A stretch of 5,399 bases of DNA, taken from positions 1-5,399 of the forward strand of contig CAZFBS010000091.1 of the NCBI GenBank assembly GCA_964517265.1, read 5' to 3'. Of this stretch, positions 1 through 5,399 are shown piece by piece. A model generated the notes under the pieces. It worked only from the letters and a program-made list of their open reading frames with translations. It did no database searches and was not told the origin of the DNA. Made by a program: the position numbers and the translations under genes. The stretch's first letter is position 1; the number at the start of each line of letters is the position of its first letter. Origin of the DNA: REEP01 sp964517265 (lineage in GTDB: Bacteria; Pseudomonadota; Alphaproteobacteria; Rhodospirillales; Defluviicoccaceae).

Positions 1-654
1 TCAATTCGTCGCGCCGACTTCCGCTTTCAGTTGGGCGACCTTGGTGCGAAGGGCGTCGTTGAGGCCGGCAAGGGTACCGCCGCGCTGCTGGATCGTCGCG
101 GTGAAGTCGGAGCGCTGGGTCTGCGCCATCGAGACGCCTTCGACCGCAACGTCGCGGATCTGGAGCTTGCCGCCCGCACGAGTGACCCGCCAAGTGACTA
201 CGGGATTGGTTTCCGCACCGGGGCGAACGACAATGGATTCCACCAAAGTCGTGTCATCAGAAACCGCCGTGGTGTTCTGCACCCGCAGTTGCTCACCTGA
301 ATACTGTTCGAACTGCTTGGCATAGGCATAGACGATAAAGTCCTCGAACAACCTGAGGAACTCCTGCCGGTCCGCTTCCGAAGCGCCGCGCCAATAGCGG
401 CCCAAAACAAACTGGCCGATCTCCTCGACACCGAAATATTCCTGTAGCAATTCGCGCATCGCCTCGGCCTGCTCGGCAGCCGTCATGTCCTTGCGGGCAA
501 GGATGGAGGTCGTCCGGTCGGCAGCCGACTTGATATGCTGCTGGGCCTGCTCGCTCAGCGCCTGCGCCGGCGCGGCAACAGGAACAGCCGCGATCGCCAG
601 CGCAAGTGCGACGGCAAGCATGGCAAGAAAAGGTCGGGCAACGCGCATCATCAT
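1..654 (-). CDS. mlaC: MlaC/Ttg2D-family periplasmic phospholipid-binding protein
   Basis: Periplasmic carrier of the Mla pathway, which moves phospholipids between the outer-membrane MlaA complex and the inner-membrane MlaFEDB transporter. The 217-residue product matches the usual family length of about 200-220. Residues 1-32 look like a Sec signal peptide: Arg near the start, a long Ala/Leu/Val core, then an AQA cleavage site before LSEQ. Family-like stretches are FGVEEIGQFVLGRYWR (74-89), the helix with EFLRLFEDFIVYAYA (98-112), and the C-terminal block DVAVEGVSMAQTQRSDF (158-174). Three successive ATG codons (652-654, 649-651, 646-648) follow a TTG at 655-657, and only a weak GCGAG lies upstream, so the exact start is uncertain by up to three codons. 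The TGA stop occupies bases 1-3, so the gene is complete but touches the window edge. It lies downstream of mlaA on the same strand. HpnM, the hopanoid-cluster paralogue, is a possible alternative; the mlaA neighbour favours MlaC. Confidence 0.9.
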   Translation of the reverse strand: MMMRVARPFLAMLAVALALAIAAVPVAAPAQALSEQAQQHIKSAADRTTSILARKDMTAAEQAEAMRELLQEYFGVEEIGQFVLGRYWRGASEADRQEFLRLFEDFIVYAYAKQFEQYSGEQLRVQNTTAVSDDTTLVESIVVRPGAETNPVVTWRVTRAGGKLQIRDVAVEGVSMAQTQRSDFTATIQQRGGTLAGLNDALRTKVAQLKAEVGATN

Positions 655-707
655 CAAACTCGCTTTTTGTTTCTGTTTTTTGTCGGACGCTCGCTGCCCG
701 TGCCGTG

Positions 708-721
708 GGGGGCGATCCCCC
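708..721 (-). other. Short all-G:C hairpin in the mlaA-mlaC gap
   Basis: Five G and five C bases flank the tetraloop CGAT (ATCG on the minus strand), giving a perfect 5-bp stem about 55-70 bases upstream of the mlaC start. No U-run follows the stem in the minus direction, so it does not look like an intrinsic terminator. It could be a pause, a processing site or a leader structure, or it may be chance in GC-rich DNA. The rest of the 658-838 gap shows no gene; near mlaC it ends in an A-rich leader (minus strand). Confidence 0.3.
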
Positions 722-838
722 TTCGCGGAGTGGACGCAGCGATAATCCCTGTCCCGTCTGATCCGTATTCCGGCTGGGATCGGTACCGGCTGATGTAGGG
801 ACCCCTATCGCGAAAATGAAGGCAGAATGCCGATCGTT

Positions 839-1645
839 TCAAGGACGCAGAAAGGTCCCAATCTCTCCTTCCTCGACACCGGAGCGAATCTGATATTCGC
901 GGTTCTGGCGGAACGCGCTGCGGATTGCGGCGTAATAATCGAGGGCCGTGCGCCGCAATTCATCCGTCGCCTCCAGCGAGCGTGCACGCGCATCGACGGC
1001 GGTCAATCCAGTCCGGGTGTAGCTGAGGATTTCGAAAAAGTCGCTTTCATCAAAAACAATCGTGTTCAACAGACCGAAGGGGTCGAGAACGACTCCGTCC
1101 ACGCCCCGGCCAACCGCGTCGCGCGGATTGGAAGGGCCCAGCACCGGCAGGACCAGATAGGGACCGGCGGGCGCGCCCCACACCGCCAGCGTCTGCCCGA
1201 AATCGGCTCTTTCCTGAGGCAGGCCCATGCCATCGGCAACGTCGAACAGACCGCCCACTCCTGCCGTCGTGTTGAAGGTGAAGCGCGCGAACGTCGATGC
1301 GGCTTGGCGCGGTTTGCCCTGCAGCAGGCTGTTGGCGGCGACCACCGGCTCGTTCAAGTTGACCAACACATTATGGGTGTGCTCTTGCACAATCGGCGGC
1401 AGCACATCGCGATAGAGGATCGCCAGCGGCGTCAGCAGCATCGCGTCGAGGGCTTCGTTGAACTGAAAGACCGCGCGATTGAACGGCTCGAACGGATCAT
1501 TGGTCTCCACATAATAGGCGTATTCTTCCGGCTCCGTCTGCGGATCCGGACGGCTCGCACAGCCGCCGGCAACGAGGATCGCAATCGCAAGGGCTATGAA
1601 CGCCGCTGGAAACCTGGAAAACATGCGGATCGAACGAAGGAACAT
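839..1645 (-). CDS. mlaA: MlaA/VacJ-family outer-membrane phospholipid-removal lipoprotein
   Basis: Outer-membrane lipoprotein that, in characterised bacteria, forms a ring-shaped channel with a porin and extracts mislocalised phospholipids from the outer leaflet, handing them to MlaC. The 268-residue product fits the family (about 230-270). It has a lipoprotein signal peptide: Arg3/Arg7/Arg11, a hydrophobic core, and VAGGC ending at the lipidated Cys29. Position -3 is Ala rather than the usual Leu, a tolerated variant. Hallmark motifs are NDPFEPFNR (49-57), NTTAGVGGLFDVA (115-127), ERADFGQTLAVWG (135-147) and GPYLVLPVLGPSNPRDAVG (151-169). The ATG at 1643-1645 is preferred over the internal Met8 because a GGGAAAG element (minus strand, 1652-1658) sits 6 bases upstream. 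A short acidic tail precedes the C-terminus. The gene is divergent from metF and about 180 bp upstream of mlaC, a gap long enough that the two may not share all their regulation. Confidence 0.95.
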   Translation of the reverse strand: MFLRSIRMFSRFPAAFIALAIAILVAGGCASRPDPQTEPEEYAYYVETNDPFEPFNRAVFQFNEALDAMLLTPLAILYRDVLPPIVQEHTHNVLVNLNEPVVAANSLLQGKPRQAASTFARFTFNTTAGVGGLFDVADGMGLPQERADFGQTLAVWGAPAGPYLVLPVLGPSNPRDAVGRGVDGVVLDPFGLLNTIVFDESDFFEILSYTRTGLTAVDARARSLEATDELRRTALDYYAAIRSAFRQNREYQIRSGVEEGEIGTFLRP

Positions 1646-1813
1646 TGTCGACTTTCCCGGGATCTAATGATCGAACTTGAATGTACGCGTGATGTCGCCG
1701 ATCCACCTTGGCAGAAAAGGCCGATGCTTGTTCACATCAACGCCGATCCGCTGCCATACGTGAATGCCGATGCTCAGCAGGTGCCGCGGAGTATACCTGA
1801 CAATCCGCCGTTG

Positions 1814-1842
1814 TTGATCAAAAAGGCTTGGCTTGGCATATT
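1814..1842 (+). promoter_or_regulatory. Candidate sigma-70-type promoter for the metF operon
   Basis: TTGATC (1814-1819) matches four of six bases of the -35 consensus. After a 17-base spacer, CATATT (1837-1842) matches four of six of the -10 consensus. The -35 overlaps the palindrome TTGATCAA, which could be an operator half. Transcription from here would give a leader of roughly 230 bases before metF. Such matches occur by chance, so this is only a candidate. Confidence 0.3.
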
Positions 1843-1873
1843 GGTGATAGTGGGCCTATCGCATGTGACTCTG

Positions 1874-1908
1874 CGGCAACAATCTCGGCGGTCCGGCGGC
1901 AGTTGCCG
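1874..1908 (+). repeat. Inverted repeat in the metF leader
   Basis: CGGCAAC (1874-1880) and GTTGCCG (1902-1908) are exact 7-base complementary arms around a 21-base GC-rich loop; a G-U pair could extend the stem by one. It lies inside the transcript predicted from the candidate promoter at 1814-1842, so it could fold in the metF leader RNA. No U-run follows, so it is not a terminator by itself. No known riboswitch class is recognised. Confidence 0.35.
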
Positions 1909-1975
1909 TTCCATTCCTCACGGCGCTCGATAGATCGGCGTTGACTTAGGCATCATCAGACCACACAAACGAGCC

Positions 1976-2083
1976 ATGATTTTTGAGCACTTTCGGTTCC
2001 GGCTGGCCGGGGCAGGCCTCTATGAAGTCTTGAAAGCGGGGCAGGTACCACGCACGAGGGGCTGCAACGGCATAATCCTGTGA
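1976..2083 (+). CDS. Possible 35-codon small ORF overlapping the metF start
   Basis: An ATG at 1976 opens a frame of 35 codons that ends at TGA 2081-2083, so its last base is the A of the metF ATG (TGATG). This is a classic arrangement for translational re-initiation. metF itself lacks a well-placed Shine-Dalgarno sequence: the nearest candidate, GAGGGG at 2056-2061, is 21 bases from its ATG. The peptide starts MIFEHFRFRLAGAGLYEVLK and ends in CNGIIL. It resembles no family I recognise and is not Met-rich. Its own ribosome site is weak (GAG four bases before the ATG). It may be a leader peptide that couples translation into metF, a remnant of an upstream gene, or chance. Confidence 0.3.
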   Translation: MIFEHFRFRLAGAGLYEVLKAGQVPRTRGCNGIIL

Positions 2084-3069
2084 TGAGTGAAACGAATAAA
2101 ATCGAAACCTTCCCTGGCTGCAAAGACAGTGGAGCGGGAATCCTTCGCGGCCCGCATACGCTGTTGCCGCGGGACGTGCAGGTTTCCTTCGAGTTTTTCC
2201 CGCCGAAGACCGAAAAGATGGATCAGACCCTGTGGGCCTGCATCGAAAGGCTGGCAACGTTGAAGCCGGCTTATGTCTCGGTGACATACGGGGCCGGCGG
2301 GTCGACCCGGGAGCGCACGCATGCGACGGTGGTGCGCATCCGGCGGGAAACCGGTCTTGAGCCGGCGGCGCATCTCACCTGTGTCGGTGACACCCGTGAA
2401 GCCATTGATGCCATTGCCGCGCAATATTGGGACGCGGGCATCCGTCATATCGTTGCGTTGCGCGGCGATCCCTCTGATGGCGGCATGCACTATGAGCCCT
2501 ACCCGGGCGGCTATGCCTATGCCGCTGATCTGGTTGCCGGGCTGAAGCGGGTTGCGGACTTCGAGATCAGCGTTGCTGCCTATCCGGAGACCCATCCCGA
2601 GGCGGTCAGCACGCAGGCCGACCTCGACAACCTCAAACGCAAGATCGACGCTGGCGCCAGCCGTGCCATCACCCAGTTCTTTTTCGATACCAGCGTCTTC
2701 TTTCGCTTTCTCGATCGGGCCGCGGCGGCCGGTATCTCGGTGCCCATTATTCCGGGTATTCTCCCGGTAACCAACTTTGCGCGGGTGACGGAGTTTGCCG
2801 CGCAGTGCGGCGCAACGGTGCCGGACTGGATGGCCGAGCTGTTCGACGGCCTTGATGACGATCCGGAAACGCGGCGCTTGGTAGCGGCGTCGGTTGCCGC
2901 CGAGCAGTGCCGGGCTCTCTACGCCGGCGGGATCAAGCAGTTCCACTTTTACACGCTCAATCGCGCTGATCTGACCTATGCCATCTGTCAGATCCTCGGG
3001 GTCCGACCGCGCCTGCGGCCTCCTGGCCAGCCGCGGGCGGCGGCGCTGTCGGCGGAGGCGGGGAAATGA
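2083..3069 (+). CDS. metF: 5,10-methylenetetrahydrofolate reductase
   Basis: Cytosolic FAD enzyme that reduces 5,10-methylene-THF to 5-methyl-THF, the methyl donor for methionine synthase. The 328-residue product is a TIM-barrel MetF very close to the E. coli enzyme. Motifs in ATG numbering are VSFEFFPPKT with the catalytic Glu37, VSVTYGAGGSTRERTH (66-80), HIVALRGD ending at the FAD-site Asp129, SVAAYPETHPEA (163-174), AITQFFFD with the folate-contacting Gln198, IIPGILPVTNF (222-232), FDGLDDD (254-260) and FHFYTLNRADLTYAIC (287-302). It is about 30 residues longer than E. coli MetF (296). The excess lies in a longer N-terminus, a Gly/Tyr-rich insert after the RGD motif, and a Pro/Arg/Ala-rich tail whose codons contain the ribosome site of the next gene. 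A GTG at 2080 directly before the ATG is an alternative start. The stop overlaps the next start as ATGA (3066-3069), so it is the first gene of a coupled methionine operon. Confidence 0.95.
   Translation: MSETNKIETFPGCKDSGAGILRGPHTLLPRDVQVSFEFFPPKTEKMDQTLWACIERLATLKPAYVSVTYGAGGSTRERTHATVVRIRRETGLEPAAHLTCVGDTREAIDAIAAQYWDAGIRHIVALRGDPSDGGMHYEPYPGGYAYAADLVAGLKRVADFEISVAAYPETHPEAVSTQADLDNLKRKIDAGASRAITQFFFDTSVFFRFLDRAAAAGISVPIIPGILPVTNFARVTEFAAQCGATVPDWMAELFDGLDDDPETRRLVAASVAAEQCRALYAGGIKQFHFYTLNRADLTYAICQILGVRPRLRPPGQPRAAALSAEAGK
3054..3058 (+). promoter_or_regulatory. Shine-Dalgarno site of the homocysteine-domain gene
   Basis: GGAGG lies inside the 3' end of metF, 7 bases before the ATG at 3066. 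It supports that start and suggests independent ribosome loading in addition to coupling through the ATGA overlap. Confidence 0.7.
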
Positions 3070-4135
3070 GCCGGCAGTCGCGGGAAGCGAGACTGGCAGC
3101 ACTGCACGAGGCGGCCGCGAGCCGAATTCTTCTGCTCGATGGGGCAATGGGCACCATGATCCAGCGCCTGAAGCTGGAGGAAGCGGATTTTCGCGGCGCG
3201 CGGTTCGCCGATTGGCGACGCGACGTCAAGGGTAACAACGACCTTTTGAATCTCACTCAGCCGTCCGCGATCGGCGCGATTCACGAAGCCTACTTCGAAG
3301 CCGGTGCGGATTTCGCCTCGACCAATACCTTCAATGCCAACCGCATTTCGATGGCCGATTACGGCATGGAGGAGTTGGCCGGCGAGATCAACAGCGCTGG
3401 CGCACGGGTCGCGCGGGAGGCCGCCGACGCGTGGAGCGAGCGCGATCCCGCGCGGCCCCGGTTTGTCGCCGGCGCCATCGGCCCGACCAACCGGACCGCC
3501 TCGCTGTCGCCCGACGTCAATGATCCGACCTTCCGCAATATTACCTTCGACGATCTGCGTGAAGCGTACCGGGAGGCGGCGGCTGCTCTGATTGCGGGCG
3601 ACGTTGACGTTCTGCTGATCGAAACGGTGTTCGATACCCTGAATGCCAAGGCGGCGCTGTTCGCGATCGAGGAAGTGTTCGACGATCTTGGCATCCGTCT
3701 GCCGGTGATGGTGTCCGGGACCATCACCGATCTGTCCGGACGCAATCTTTCGGGACAAACGCCTGAAGCCTTTTGGAACTCGATTCGGCACGCGCGGCCG
3801 TTTTCCGTTGGGCTCAACTGCGCGCTCGGGGCGGCGCAGTTGCGGCCCTATGTGGCGGAGCTGTCGCGGGTCGCGGACACCCGCATTTCGGCCTACCCCA
3901 ACGCTGGTCTGCCGAATGAGTTCGGCGAATACGACGAGCTGCCGGAAGATACGGCCCGCCACATCCGAGAGTGGGCGCGCTCGGGGCTGGTCAATTTGGT
4001 CGGCGGCTGCTGCGGGACCACCCCCGAGCATATCCACGCGATCGCCGAGGCGGTTGCCGGCGTTGCCCCACGTACGCCTCCGGAACGACCCAGGCGACTG
4101 CGGTTGTCCGGGCTGGAAGCCTTCGAAATCGCATC

Positions 4136-4139
<4 letters not shown>
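3066..4139 (+). CDS. metH: Methionine synthase, homocysteine-binding (N-terminal) part as a separate protein
   Basis: Zn-dependent homocysteine S-methyltransferase domain. It binds and activates homocysteine as a thiolate, which takes the methyl group from methylcobalamin carried by the partner protein. The 357 residues correspond almost exactly to residues 1-353 of E. coli MetH and end where that domain ends. Visible features are DGAMGT (25-30), GADFASTNTFNAN (80-92), AGAIGPTNRTASLSPDVN (135-152), DVLLIETVFDTLNAK (181-195), the zinc ligand Cys252 in GLNCALG, and Cys315/Cys316 in GGCCGT. These match the E. coli Cys247/310/311 triad with a constant offset of five. All zinc ligands are present, so the domain looks active. 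The ATG overlaps the metF stop, and its TGA (4137-4139) overlaps the GTG start of the folate/cobalamin part. It could act alone on another methyl donor, as BHMT-type enzymes do, but its close likeness to MetH and its position argue for a split MetH subunit. Confidence 0.93.

Positions 4140-5399
<1,260 letters not shown>

Larger units (their letters stand above)
1646..1975. other. Divergent intergenic region between mlaA and the metF operon
   Basis: This stretch should contain the promoters for mlaA (leftward) and metF (rightward). I see no convincing protein here: a plus-strand reading frame antisense to mlaA runs through it up to 1933 but has no recognisable motif. I found no SAM-II, SAH or cobalamin riboswitch signature by eye and no tRNA-like fold. 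What can be noted is a candidate promoter at 1814-1842, an 8-bp palindrome TTGATCAA at 1814-1821, a tandem GGCTT copy at 1825-1834, and an inverted repeat at 1874-1908. No good minus-strand promoter for mlaA was found. Confidence 0.6.

Noticed and set aside
663..681. T-rich tract as a plus-strand terminator
   Set aside because: No plus-strand gene ends here and no stem precedes it; on the coding (minus) strand it is simply the A-rich mlaC leader.
796..807. TAGGG/CCCTA inverted repeat just after the mlaA stop as a terminator
   Set aside because: The arms leave only a two-base loop (four paired bases at best), and no T-run follows in the minus direction.
827..1933. 368-codon plus-strand open frame antisense to mlaA and reaching into the intergenic region
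   Set aside because: It lies almost wholly opposite a convincing mlaA, its translation is Arg/Gln/His-rich with no family motif, and long antisense frames are expected in GC-rich coding DNA.
1941..1969. TTGACT at 1941-1946 as a -35 element for metF
   Set aside because: The -35 match is good, but no acceptable -10 hexamer occurs 16-18 bases downstream (the sequence there is ACACAA/CACAAA-like).
1646..2082. SAM-II, SAH or cobalamin riboswitch upstream of metF
   Set aside because: None of the conserved cores I know for these classes could be found by eye; a covariance search would be decisive.
2020..4037. Long minus-strand open frames opposite metF and the homocysteine-domain gene (2020-3147 and 2988-4037)
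   Set aside because: They are opposite strongly conserved enzymes, and their Arg/Gly-rich translations show no recognisable domain.

Overview
The window is GC-rich bacterial DNA carrying two divergent gene groups. The protein sequences, and above all a methionine synthase encoded as two genes directly behind metF, suggest an alphaproteobacterium. I favour the Rhodospirillales, Sphingomonadales or Hyphomicrobiales, but this rests on gene organisation and protein resemblance, not on a marker gene.

Left part, minus strand (1-1645): an outer-membrane lipid-asymmetry pair. mlaA (839-1645) encodes a VacJ-type outer-membrane lipoprotein. About 180 bp further downstream, mlaC (1-654) encodes its periplasmic phospholipid carrier. 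MlaA removes misplaced phospholipids from the outer leaflet, and MlaC ferries lipid across the periplasm to or from an inner-membrane MlaFEDB ABC transporter, which is not in this window. The gap between the two genes holds a short all-G:C hairpin and an A-rich leader in front of a run of three ATG codons.

Middle (1646-2082): a divergent intergenic region of about 430 bp. It holds one modest sigma-70-like promoter candidate for metF, one inverted repeat, and a possible 35-codon small ORF whose stop overlaps the metF start (TGATG). I recognise no riboswitch or regulator gene here.

Right part, plus strand (2083-5399, running off the end): a tightly packed methionine/folate operon. metF makes 5-methyl-tetrahydrofolate. 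The next gene encodes only the zinc/homocysteine-binding domain of cobalamin-dependent methionine synthase, and the third encodes the folate-binding and cobalamin-binding parts, cut by the window edge just after the DxHxxG motif. Each junction is a 4-base stop/start overlap (ATGA, then GTGA), so the three proteins are probably translationally coupled. Together they form a methyl relay: methylene-THF to methyl-THF (MetF), then methyl-cobalamin (second MetH part), then homocysteine (first MetH part) to give methionine. The third gene begins with GTG, so a search limited to ATG starts would miss its true beginning.

The genes themselves belong to well-known families. The points most worth a second look are the clean domain-boundary split of MetH with its -1 frame relationship, and the small ORF overlapping the start of metF.
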